DNA from: Longimicrobiales bacterium
GTDB lineage: Bacteria > Gemmatimonadota > Gemmatimonadetes > Longimicrobiales > Gaopeijiaceae
Length of the DNA: 64,000 nt
NCBI GenBank assembly: GCA_028284495.1
Contig: JANQRP010000006.1
Span: forward strand, 1 to 64,000
Reading direction: 5' to 3'
The notes under the pieces: model-generated
Told to the model about the DNA's origin: nothing
Databases searched by the model: none
What the model saw: only the letters and a program-made list of their open reading frames with translations
Made by a program: the position numbers and the translations under genes
Shown here: positions 50,495 through 57,973 of the stretch, piece by piece
How the letters are laid out: every line of letters starts with the position of its first letter
Position numbering within the stretch: position 1 is the stretch's first letter

Positions 50495-51387
50495 GTCGGT
50501 CGGGGTGCGGTGCGCGCGGCCTCGCGCACGGTGTGGGCGTGGATCTCCACGATCCGGTCGACGTCGGCAGCGTAGCCTCCCGCCATCACCACCGCCACCG
50601 GGACACCGAGATCGTCCGCGGCCCGATACACGCGACGATCCCGCTCGGCGAGACCCTCCGGCGACACCGAGAGTCGTCCCAGCCGGTCGTGCTCGTATGC
50701 GTCGGCTCCCGCGACGTAGAAGAGCAGGTTCGGAGCGTGCACGACCGCGGCCTCGAGGACGGTGTCCACCGCATCGAGGAAACCGGCGTCGCCGGTACCG
50801 TCCGGGAGGGCGACGTCGAGGTCGCCGACCTCCTTCCTGAAGGGGTAGTTGGACGCTCCGTGCACGGAGAGGGTCGCGACCGAGGGGTCGCGCCGGAAGA
50901 TCGCCGCCGTCCCGTTCCCCTGATGGACGTCGAGGTCGACGATCGCCACGCGACGGACCCGGCCCTCGGCCTGCAGCACCCGGATCGCGACGGCCACGTC
51001 GTTGAACACGCAGAAGCCCTCGCCACGATCGGGATAGGCATGGTGCGTCCCGCCGGCGAGGTTGGCACCGCGGCCTTCCTCGAGCGCGCCCCGCGCGGCG
51101 CCGATGGTGCCGCCGACCGAGCGGCGAGAACGCTCGACCAGGCCCGGCGACCAGGGGAACCCGATCCGTCGGACCGCTTCCCGGGGCAGCGTCCCCTCGA
51201 CCACCCCGCGAAGGTAGTCAGGAGTGTGAACTCGCAGGAGATCCGCGTCGCCCGCGGCGTCCGGAACCCGGAGCTCCAGCGCGGGGTCTCCCGTGAGGCG
51301 CTCCCGGAGCCGCGCGTACTTGCTCATCGGGAACCTGTGGCCCGCGGGGAGTGGGAGGATGAACTGATCGCTGTAGAACGCCTTCAT
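50491..51387 (-). CDS. Histone-deacetylase-like zinc amidohydrolase
   Basis: A 298-residue member of the HDAC/acetylpolyamine amidohydrolase/acetoin-utilisation superfamily. The active site is intact: GGTHHAYPDRGEGFCVFND holds the paired His, IVDLDVHQGNGTA the zinc Asp and His, and VAGADAYEHDRLG the second zinc Asp. Bacterial members deacetylate polyamines or lysine side chains in the cytoplasm. It starts at ATG 51387 with the family N-terminus (MKAFYSDQFILPLPAGHRF) and is translationally coupled to the desulfhydrase-like gene. Confidence 0.92.
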   Translation of the reverse strand: MKAFYSDQFILPLPAGHRFPMSKYARLRERLTGDPALELRVPDAAGDADLLRVHTPDYLRGVVEGTLPREAVRRIGFPWSPGLVERSRRSVGGTIGAARGALEEGRGANLAGGTHHAYPDRGEGFCVFNDVAVAIRVLQAEGRVRRVAIVDLDVHQGNGTAAIFRRDPSVATLSVHGASNYPFRKEVGDLDVALPDGTGDAGFLDAVDTVLEAAVVHAPNLLFYVAGADAYEHDRLGRLSVSPEGLAERDRRVYRAADDLGVPVAVVMAGGYAADVDRIVEIHAHTVREAARTAPRPT

Positions 51388-51420
51388 CGGAGACGCCGGG
51401 TCGGGTCGCTGGTGGCGGGC

Positions 51421-53742
51421 ATGGCACTATTCGCGATCGGCGCGGCGGGGGTCGAGGGGCAGGATGCGGGCACGCTCGCCGGACGCGTGGTCGACGACGC
51501 CGGGCCCGTCGAGTTCGCGGCCGTCAGCCTCCTGGCCGGTCCGGATATCATCGCCGAGGCGGCCTCGGACGTCGACGGTCGATTCGCGATCCCGGGCCTG
51601 TCGCCGGGCCTCTACACCCTGTCGGTCACCCGGATCGGACTGGCCGGCTTCACCCGACTCGTGACGATCGACGCCGACTCGGTCACGACGGTCGAGGTGC
51701 GGATGCGCCCGGCGGCCGTCGCGCTCGCGGGCATCACCGTCGAGGGTCGCGCGAGCCGCGAGATCGAGATCTTCGAGGAAACGGCGGGTGTTACCGTACG
51801 GGAACTGTCGGCCGCCGAGATCGGACTCGTCCCCGGGCTCGCCGAGGCCGACCCCATCCGGGCCATCGAAGTGCTCCCAGGTGTGGTGACGACGTCCGAC
51901 TTCACCTCGTCCTTCAACGTCCGCGGGGGCTCGGCCGACCAGAATCTGATCCTCCTCGACGGCATCCCGATCTTCAGCCCCTTCCACCTCGGCGGGCTGT
52001 TCAGCGTCTTCAATCCCGACATGGTCGGCCGGGCCGAGCTGAGTTCGGGCGGCTTCGGGGCCGAGTACGGCGGGCGCGTATCGTCGGTACTTCGGATCGA
52101 GTCCGATCCCGGCGACGGCACCTTCGGCGTCGACGCGGGCGTGTCGCTCCTGTCGTCCCGCGTCGCGGTGCAGGACGGCTTCGCCGACGGACGGGGACGG
52201 TGGCGGTTCTCGGCGCGGCGGTCCTACTTCGACGTCCTCCTGGCACCGGTCGTCGACTTCCCATACCACCTCCAGGATCTCCAGGGCGTCGTCGAGTGGC
52301 GCACCGGCGACCGCAGCCGGCTCCTCCTGTCGGGCTACACGGGCGCCGACGTGATCGAGTTCTCGGAGGTCGACGACGACACCCTTCCGCTCCGCATCGA
52401 CTGGGACTGGGGCAACGACATCCTCGGCCTCTCGTGGATCCGGCTCCTCGACCGCGGCGAGTTCACGCTGCGTGCCTCGGCGTCACGGTTCGACACCGGC
52501 CTGCGGTTCCCGGACTTCGACGACACCAGCTTCCGCTCGTCGATCGATCAGGTCTCGGCCCGCGCCGAGTGGGAGCTGCGGCCTTCGGAGTCGTTCGACC
52601 TGTCCACCGGCGCGGCCCTCGACAGGATGAGCTACGACAACCTGGCGGCCACAGGGGGCACGGTGTTTGCCGAGGGGGTCGGAGACGGAGACCTCTTCGG
52701 CACCTGGGTGCAGGCTCGCTGGCGGGCGCCGCGGCGTTGGCTGGTGGAGGCCGGTGTCCGGCTCGACCACTGGAGGCCGGACCGGGGCGACGCCGTGACC
52801 GAGCCCGCCCCGCGCCTCGCCGTGAAGAAGTTCTTCGGGCGGGGCCCGGCCGGCTCGGGTACGTGGGCGCTGAAGGGTTCGGTGGGACGCTACACGCAGT
52901 TCCTCCACTCGCTCCGCGACGAGGAGCTTCCGATCGGGCTCGACATCTGGGTCCTCGCGGACGCCCGCGCCCCCCACGTCGTGTCGGATCAGATCCAGTT
53001 CGGCGTCGAGGCGCTGCCGGACGGTCCGTGGACGTTCAGCGCCGAGGGCTACCTGCGCCGGTTCGACGGCGTGGTGACGTTCAACAACGGCGACGACCCC
53101 AACACCGATCTCGACGACGTCCTCGGCGGCACCGGCACGTCGTTCGGCCTCGACCTGTTCGCGCGGCGCAACGTCGGCGCCTGGACCGGCTGGGCCTCGC
53201 TGTCGCTCCTCCGGGCGGAGCGGACCTTCCCCGACTTCCTCTCGCCGGAGGTCCCGACGCCCGACGTGACCTATGCGCCGATCTTCGACAAGACGGTGGA
53301 TCTGGACGTCGTCGTCCGATTCCCCGCGCTGCGCGGCTGGCGAGGCGGGATCCGACTGAACGTCGGGAGCGGCACTCCCTACACCCGCCCCGGCGGCAGC
53401 TATGCCTTCTACCAGCCGCGTTTCCTGAACGACGGCGGGCGCCTGGTGTGGTCGGGGGCCGACGACGCGACGACGGACGACGATGGAGGCGCCGCGTACG
53501 CCGTGCTGCTCGGAGATCGCAACGCCGAGCGCTACCCGATCTACCACCGCCTCGACATCGGATTCCGCCGGACGTGGGAGACGTCCTGGGGATCCGTCAC
53601 GCCCACGATCGACCTCCTCAACGTCTACAACCGGCGAAACGTGCTGTTCTACTTCTTCGAGTTCGAGCGGAATCCTCCCGTACGCTCGGGCATCTCGATG
53701 TTCCCGATCCTTCCGACGTTCGGGGTCGAGGTGACGTTCTGA
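51421..53742 (+). CDS. TonB-dependent receptor with carboxypeptidase-regulatory-like domain
   Basis: A 773-residue outer-membrane receptor. ATG 51421 is taken (a GTG nine bases earlier is possible), giving a short signal region ending GVEGQ. A CarboxypepD_reg-like domain (about residues 18-100) is followed by a plug with IRAIEVLPGVVTTSDFTSSF, NVRGGSADQNLILLDGIPIF and FGAEYGGRVSSVLRIES, then a barrel ending in PTFGVEVTF with a terminal Phe as expected for BAM recognition. This is the type paired with DUF4249 lipoproteins in Bacteroidetes, and exactly such a gene follows with a one-base overlap. Substrate unknown. Confidence 0.9.
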   Translation: MALFAIGAAGVEGQDAGTLAGRVVDDAGPVEFAAVSLLAGPDIIAEAASDVDGRFAIPGLSPGLYTLSVTRIGLAGFTRLVTIDADSVTTVEVRMRPAAVALAGITVEGRASREIEIFEETAGVTVRELSAAEIGLVPGLAEADPIRAIEVLPGVVTTSDFTSSFNVRGGSADQNLILLDGIPIFSPFHLGGLFSVFNPDMVGRAELSSGGFGAEYGGRVSSVLRIESDPGDGTFGVDAGVSLLSSRVAVQDGFADGRGRWRFSARRSYFDVLLAPVVDFPYHLQDLQGVVEWRTGDRSRLLLSGYTGADVIEFSEVDDDTLPLRIDWDWGNDILGLSWIRLLDRGEFTLRASASRFDTGLRFPDFDDTSFRSSIDQVSARAEWELRPSESFDLSTGAALDRMSYDNLAATGGTVFAEGVGDGDLFGTWVQARWRAPRRWLVEAGVRLDHWRPDRGDAVTEPAPRLAVKKFFGRGPAGSGTWALKGSVGRYTQFLHSLRDEELPIGLDIWVLADARAPHVVSDQIQFGVEALPDGPWTFSAEGYLRRFDGVVTFNNGDDPNTDLDDVLGGTGTSFGLDLFARRNVGAWTGWASLSLLRAERTFPDFLSPEVPTPDVTYAPIFDKTVDLDVVVRFPALRGWRGGIRLNVGSGTPYTRPGGSYAFYQPRFLNDGGRLVWSGADDATTDDDGGAAYAVLLGDRNAERYPIYHRLDIGFRRTWETSWGSVTPTIDLLNVYNRRNVLFYFFEFERNPPVRSGISMFPILPTFGVEVTF

Positions 53743-54698
53743 TGCGCGTGCCGCCGTTCCGCGACCGTGTCGCCGTCGGGGGCGTGCTCGTCGTGTCGCT
53801 TCTCGCCGCCGCGGGGTGCGAGATCACCGAACAGGTCCTGGCACCCGCCGAGGACGTCGTCGTGGCCGAGGCGCTCGTCCAGCTCCGGGAGGACCTGGAC
53901 GGCCAGCGAATCCTCGTGTTCCTCCACCGCACGGTCTCCGGCGGGCGATCGATCGCCGTGCCGGAGGCGCGCGTCGTGGTCACCGCACCCGGCGGCGTCG
54001 AACTCGTGCTCCCGCAGGCCGCCCAGGACGAGTGCGTCGCCGCGACGCCGGACATCGTGCCGGCGGGCACGTGCTACTACCTCGAGGAGGATCAGGGTCT
54101 CGGACTCTCGCCGGGAGACCGGCTCGAACTGACGATCGAGACCGCGGCGGGCGAGACGCTCGAGTCGGCCACCACCATTCCCGGACGGCACGAGATCACG
54201 AGCGCCCGGGGGGCGTGGTGCTGGGTGCCGCCGGACACGCAGACCGAGATCACGTGGTCATCCTCGCGCAACGCGTGGGCATACTTCGCGGAGGCGCTCG
54301 TGGACGACCTCGACGACGCGCTCGCGGCCGAGGGCATCGAGGTCGAGACCGACCCCTTCTACCTCACCGGCATCGCGGTGTCCGCGGCGGACACGACGAT
54401 CGGGTTCCCCGGGGAGTTCGGCGTGTTCGACCGGGCCGACATTGACACCGACCTGGCGGTGCGGCTCCAGGTGGGAATACCGGAAGGTGTTGCGTCGGAC
54501 GTTGCGATCACGGCCCTCGACCGGAACTACACCAACTGGGTGCGGGGCGGAAACTTCAATCCGTCGGGCCAGGTCCGGATCCCGAGCGTGCGGGGCGACG
54601 GCACGGGGTATTTTGGCAGCACCGTGGTGCGGACTGTCCAGGTGCTGTCGATCGACCTGGATCAGCCGTCCACGCGCTGCCGCGGGACGAGCGACTGA
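53742..54698 (+). CDS. DUF4249-like lipoprotein, TonB-receptor partner
   Basis: A 318-residue lipoprotein. The signal ends in the lipobox LLAAAGC (Cys about residue 26). The N-terminal mature part, AEALVQLREDLDGQRILVFL then PEARVVVTAPGGVELVLP, has the layout of DUF4249 proteins: a beta sandwich carrying a P-x-A-x-V strand. The C-terminal half contains NYTNWVRGGNFNPSGQVR, also usual in that family. The ATG overlaps the receptor stop by one base (TGATG), so the two are made together, probably as receptor and surface substrate-binding partner. Confidence 0.75.
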   Translation: MRVPPFRDRVAVGGVLVVSLLAAAGCEITEQVLAPAEDVVVAEALVQLREDLDGQRILVFLHRTVSGGRSIAVPEARVVVTAPGGVELVLPQAAQDECVAATPDIVPAGTCYYLEEDQGLGLSPGDRLELTIETAAGETLESATTIPGRHEITSARGAWCWVPPDTQTEITWSSSRNAWAYFAEALVDDLDDALAAEGIEVETDPFYLTGIAVSAADTTIGFPGEFGVFDRADIDTDLAVRLQVGIPEGVASDVAITALDRNYTNWVRGGNFNPSGQVRIPSVRGDGTGYFGSTVVRTVQVLSIDLDQPSTRCRGTSD

Positions 54699-54711
54699 CA
54701 GTGGGTCCGGC

Positions 54712-55086
54712 TCAGCCCTGGCCCAGAACCGCCGCCAATACGGAGGCGACGGATCGGCCGCGCTCGACGAGGTCCCGCCGGAGTCGACGTACGAGGCGGA
54801 CGTCGGCGTCGGTGTCCACGAAGATCCGGATATCCATGCGCTCCCGCAGGTCCGGCTCCGAGAAGATGAGGATGCCGTCCACGATCAGGATTCGAGCGGG
54901 ATCGACCGGGTGGTCGAAGTTGATCTCGGCCCGCTCGCGTTCGGGGAGGTGGTCGAAGCTGCGGTAGCAGGCGTCGTGGTGGAGGGTCGCGACGGTCGCG
55001 GGATCGACGCCCTCCATGAGGGCCCGCACGACGGTCGTCTTGCCCGACCCGGATCCTCCGGCGATTCCGACGACGACGCTCGACAC
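54712..55086 (-). pseudogene. udk: Uridine kinase remnant with internal deletion and short C-terminus
   Basis: A 124-residue reading frame clearly derived from uridine/cytidine kinase, which is normally about 205-215 residues. The P-loop GIAGGSGSGKTTVVRAL, LHHDACYRSFDHLPERERAE and INFDHP are normal. Then INFDHPVDPARILIVDGIL joins two segments that in Udk are separated by about 40 residues (the nucleoside-binding part). After RRLRRDLVERGRSV the protein ends at SVLAAVLGQG, missing about 45 residues of lid and C-terminus. It cannot be a normal kinase. GTG 55086 starts seven bases after the DtxR stop. Either a decaying gene or a shortened P-loop protein with a new role. Confidence 0.75.
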
Positions 55087-55093
55087 CGGTTCG

Positions 55094-55771
55094 TCAGTCG
55101 ACGACCGCGACGTAGACGAGAGCGGCCAGAGCCCCCTCGACGGTCCTCCGCCGGTCGGACTCACCGATCTCGATCGTGAGCGAGCCGCGTTCGTCCCGCT
55201 CGACGACCCGCGCCTCCACGCCCGGAACCAGCCCCAGCGCCTCCATCTCCCTCAGCTCCGTTGCCCCCTTGTCGTCCACCGCCTTCACCTCGACCAGCGC
55301 CCCGACCGCCACCTCGGCCAGCGAGTCGAAGGTGGCCGGCTCCACCTTGCCCTCGACGGTCGGAATGGGCGCGCCGTGCGGGTCGTGGCTGGGGTCACCG
55401 AGGGCGTGCGCCATCGCCGCGATCAGGCGATCCGAGGCCGCGTGCTCGAGCCGCTCCGCCTCGTCGTGGACCTCCTCCCACGGGTACCCGAGGACCTCCG
55501 TGAGGTAGGTCTCGATGATCCGATGCCTGCGGATGACGCGCAGCGCTTCGCGCCGCCCTGACTCGGTGAGGTGTGCACCGCGGTAGGGCACGTGCGCGAG
55601 GAGACCCCACTCCGCGAGTCGCTTCACCATGCCGGTCACGGACGACGGCTGGACGTCGAGCACCTCCGCGAGCGCGGTGGTCGAGGCGGTTTCACCGCGC
55701 ACGTCGAGGGCATAGACGGCCTTCAGGTAGTCCTCGACGGATCTCGACAGTCTGCCTGCGTCGTTGAGCAC
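55094..55771 (-). CDS. DtxR/MntR-family metal-dependent repressor
   Basis: A 225-residue regulator. The N-terminal winged helix (SVEDYLKAVYALDVRGETAS, LAEVLDVQPSSVTGMVKRLA, YRGAHLTESGRREAL) is followed by the metal-binding dimerisation domain (RHRIIETYLTEVLGYPWEEV, HDEAERLEHAASDRL, DPSHDPHGAPIP) and a C-terminal FeoA/SH3-like domain (DDKGATELREMEALGLVPGV). It represses metal uptake genes when Fe(II) or Mn(II) is bound. GTG 55771 is used as start. The nearest candidates for control are its own operon and the divergent apaG; no classical DtxR box was found. Confidence 0.93.
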   Translation of the reverse strand: MLNDAGRLSRSVEDYLKAVYALDVRGETASTTALAEVLDVQPSSVTGMVKRLAEWGLLAHVPYRGAHLTESGRREALRVIRRHRIIETYLTEVLGYPWEEVHDEAERLEHAASDRLIAAMAHALGDPSHDPHGAPIPTVEGKVEPATFDSLAEVAVGALVEVKAVDDKGATELREMEALGLVPGVEARVVERDERGSLTIEIGESDRRRTVEGALAALVYVAVVD

Positions 55772-55936
55772 GCCGATCTCGGGTCGGGGGAGGGAGGGGC
55801 GGGCACGGAGCGTTCCTCGGTCTCGGCGAAGGGCAACGCCCGGAGCCGCCGGTCGGGTCCGTGTTCTGCGACGAAGGTAGAGCGGCCGGGGGCCCCGGTC
55901 CACGCGTTCGACCGTCCGCGCAGACACCGACGAATC

Positions 55937-55974
55937 ACCCCCGCGTCCCGGGGGTAGCAGCCGTCAACTACCCC
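55937..55974 (+). promoter_or_regulatory. Two mutually exclusive hairpins in the apaG leader
   Basis: Hairpin 1: ACCCCCG (55937-55943), loop CGTCC, CGGGGGT (55949-55955). Hairpin 2: GGGGTAG (55951-55957), ten-base loop, CTACCCC (55968-55974). They share GGGGT, so only one can form at a time. Hairpin 2 ends 19 bases before the apaG ATG and five to ten bases from its GAGGA ribosome site. This is an attenuator- or switch-like layout. Confidence 0.45.
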
Positions 55975-55993
55975 TGCCACCAGGCGAGGACCC

Positions 55994-56419
55994 ATGAACT
56001 ACGAAACGACGACCGACGGCATCCGAGTCCGGGTGCGGCCGCGCTTCTCGCTCTCGGAGTCGAATCCCGACGAGCGCGAATGGGTCTTCTCGTACCATGT
56101 CGAGATGGAGAATCGTGGGGCCGAGGACGCGCGCCTGCTGTTCCGCCACTGGCACATCCACGACTCGGCGGGCGACGACACCGAGGTCGACGGGGAGGGC
56201 GTGATCGGGCAGCAGCCGCGTATCTCGGTGGGCGGGTCCCACGACTACACGAGCTACTGCGTGCTCCGCTCGCCGGTCGGCTGGATGGAGGGGTACTACA
56301 CCTTCGAACGGCCCGATGGCTCGAGATTCCGCGTCGCCGTTCCGCGGTTCGATCTCATGGCGCCGGTGGGCCCTCCCGGGGCGCCGCAGAACTCAGCGGG
56401 CGAGGACGTCCTGCACTGA
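55994..56419 (+). CDS. apaG: ApaG protein
   Basis: A 141-residue ApaG-fold protein (fibronectin III-like). Blocks FSLSESNPDEREWVFSYHVE, RLLFRHWHIHDSAGDDTEVD, GEGVIGQQPRISVGGSHDYT and MEGYYTFERPDGSRFRVAVP are diagnostic. ApaG has been linked to Co2+/Mg2+ efflux phenotypes and to pyrophosphate binding; its exact role is unsettled. GAGGA lies just before the ATG. The leader carries two exclusive hairpins and the gene is divergent from a metal-responsive repressor, an attractive but unproven link. Its last 27 bases overlap the converging 413-residue gene. Confidence 0.95.
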   Translation: MNYETTTDGIRVRVRPRFSLSESNPDEREWVFSYHVEMENRGAEDARLLFRHWHIHDSAGDDTEVDGEGVIGQQPRISVGGSHDYTSYCVLRSPVGWMEGYYTFERPDGSRFRVAVPRFDLMAPVGPPGAPQNSAGEDVLH

Positions 56420-57634
56420 CGCCGGGCGTGTGACGAGGACGGAGCCCAGAACGACGAGCAGGGTTCCGGCGAAGGCGAAGGGAAGGAGCGGAGGCCCGGA
56501 CGTCGGCTCTCCCAGGAAGACGGTCCGTCCATCGTCCGACGCCACGACGAGCCACCGGATGCCGCCGACGGCGCTTCCCGACACGGGTCGGTCGGGATCG
56601 GGGGAAGGCAGTCTGCCAACGAACGCCGGCGGTTCGTCGCCCTCGGTCGCGATGAGTCGCTCCCCCTCGATGCGATAGACGGGTCCACCCGACCAGCCGC
56701 GTGCACGGCCGGGGTCGCCCAGGAGGCCACGCGCGTCGACGAGCTCGGCGACGAGGCTCAGTTCGCGTGCACCGTCGGCGGCTGCGAGCCGATGCTCGCC
56801 CACGGCGGCCCAGCCCGCGACGACCGCCGTCGTGAGCACGGCCAGCACCGCCCCGGCCACGATCCGCCCGTCGCGTTCCGATGCGCCGTCGGCCCGGACG
56901 CCAGGCGCCGATCGTCCCGTGGCTCCGGCCGACACCACCAGTGCGAGGGCGAGCGCCAGCAGGACCGTCGAGGCGAGGAGGGTCCGAGGCGATGCGACGG
57001 AGCGCCGACGGGCGTTGGAGCGCACGGCCACGACGAGTTCGCCCGCGGCGGATCCGCCGGACGCCGTGGCGGGAGTCACCCACAGGCCCGCCGCCTCGCT
57101 CCAGCCGGAGACCGGGTCGAGCGCGTCGGGAAGGGGCGCGGCCGCGGGTCCCGCGGACGTCTGGAGGCGTGTGCCCCGCAGGTAGAGCCCGGCGTCGAGC
57201 TCCGCCACGTCCGCGAGCGCCGCGATCGTGGGAGAACGGATGATCGCGGTGGCCGACACGAGGGTGTCGCCGCGGGGCAGGAGCACCGACGCGCGTGCGC
57301 CCCCGGGCGGCGTCTCTCCGGGCAGGCTTCCTGGACTCGGCCCGCCCGGAGTGGTGGCCAGCGAGCGGATCGTGTCGCCGGCCAGCGCCCGCCGGACCGC
57401 GACCAGCGAGGTGTCCACGGACCGCACCGCGGCGGCCTCGGCCTCGAGAACGGTCCAGGCCTCGGCCAGCTCCGTCTGCACCGCAACCGCGAGCATTCCG
57501 CCGAGTCGCGACAGGATCGCGTCGCGTCGCGCGTCGCGCGTCTCCTGGGCGAGCTGGACGAGCACGGCACAGGTCGCCACGGCCGGCACGAGGCAGAGCA
57601 GGACGAAGCGACGAACGGGGGGCTTTCGGGGCAT
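56393..57634 (-). CDS. Sensor-like membrane protein of unknown family
   Basis: A 413-residue protein with an N-terminal helix (FVLLCLVPAVATCAVLVQL), a long extracytoplasmic region (about residues 30-215), a second and third helix (TLLASTVLLALALALVV; AGAVLAVLTTAVVAGWAAV), another soluble region, and a last helix (LPFAFAGTLLVVLGSVLV). The first part after the helix, with a pattern of charged helices (ETRDARRDAILSRLGGMLA), looks like the sensor part of a chemotaxis or kinase receptor. No HAMP, kinase or methyl-accepting output domain follows. Unknown function. Converges on apaG with a 27-bp overlap. Confidence 0.6.
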   Translation of the reverse strand: MPRKPPVRRFVLLCLVPAVATCAVLVQLAQETRDARRDAILSRLGGMLAVAVQTELAEAWTVLEAEAAAVRSVDTSLVAVRRALAGDTIRSLATTPGGPSPGSLPGETPPGGARASVLLPRGDTLVSATAIIRSPTIAALADVAELDAGLYLRGTRLQTSAGPAAAPLPDALDPVSGWSEAAGLWVTPATASGGSAAGELVVAVRSNARRRSVASPRTLLASTVLLALALALVVSAGATGRSAPGVRADGASERDGRIVAGAVLAVLTTAVVAGWAAVGEHRLAAADGARELSLVAELVDARGLLGDPGRARGWSGGPVYRIEGERLIATEGDEPPAFVGRLPSPDPDRPVSGSAVGGIRWLVVASDDGRTVFLGEPTSGPPLLPFAFAGTLLVVLGSVLVTRPASVQDVLAR

Positions 57635-57778
57635 GAATCCCTTTGTGGGGGGCGGGACCGAGGGTATCTTTCCCGTCGGTGATTCGCGAGGTGTACCCGC
57701 GAACCGTACCCGGATGCGCCGTCCGGAACTCTTCTCCGGGCGCGCCGGATCCGGGCCAGATCAGGTCAGGAGGATCAG

Positions 57779-57973
57779 GTGAACGACTCCGTCGCTATCG
57801 ACGCCAAGCGGATTCTGCTCCGCTACGGCGCCCCCATCACCGTGCTGGACAAGGTGCCCGAAGCGAAGCGCATCGAGTTCGCTCGGGCCGTCGCGAAGAC
57901 CGATCTCCCCAAGCGGGAGAAGTTTCTCAGAGGTCTGCTCGAGGAGGGCGGCTTCATCCAGACGGCGGACTGA
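57779..57973 (+). CDS. Small conserved-looking protein with strong ribosome site
   Basis: A 64-residue helical protein (NDSVAIDAKRILLRYGAPIT, VPEAKRIEFARAVAKTDLPK, EKFLRGLLEEGGFIQTAD). GTG 57779 is preceded by AGGAGG at seven bases, an unusually good site, so it is probably expressed. No family is recognised. Its 3' end overlaps the converging gene at 57954 by 20 bp. The 144-bp gap before it is the likely promoter region shared with the divergent 413-residue gene. Confidence 0.62.
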   Translation: MNDSVAIDAKRILLRYGAPITVLDKVPEAKRIEFARAVAKTDLPKREKFLRGLLEEGGFIQTAD

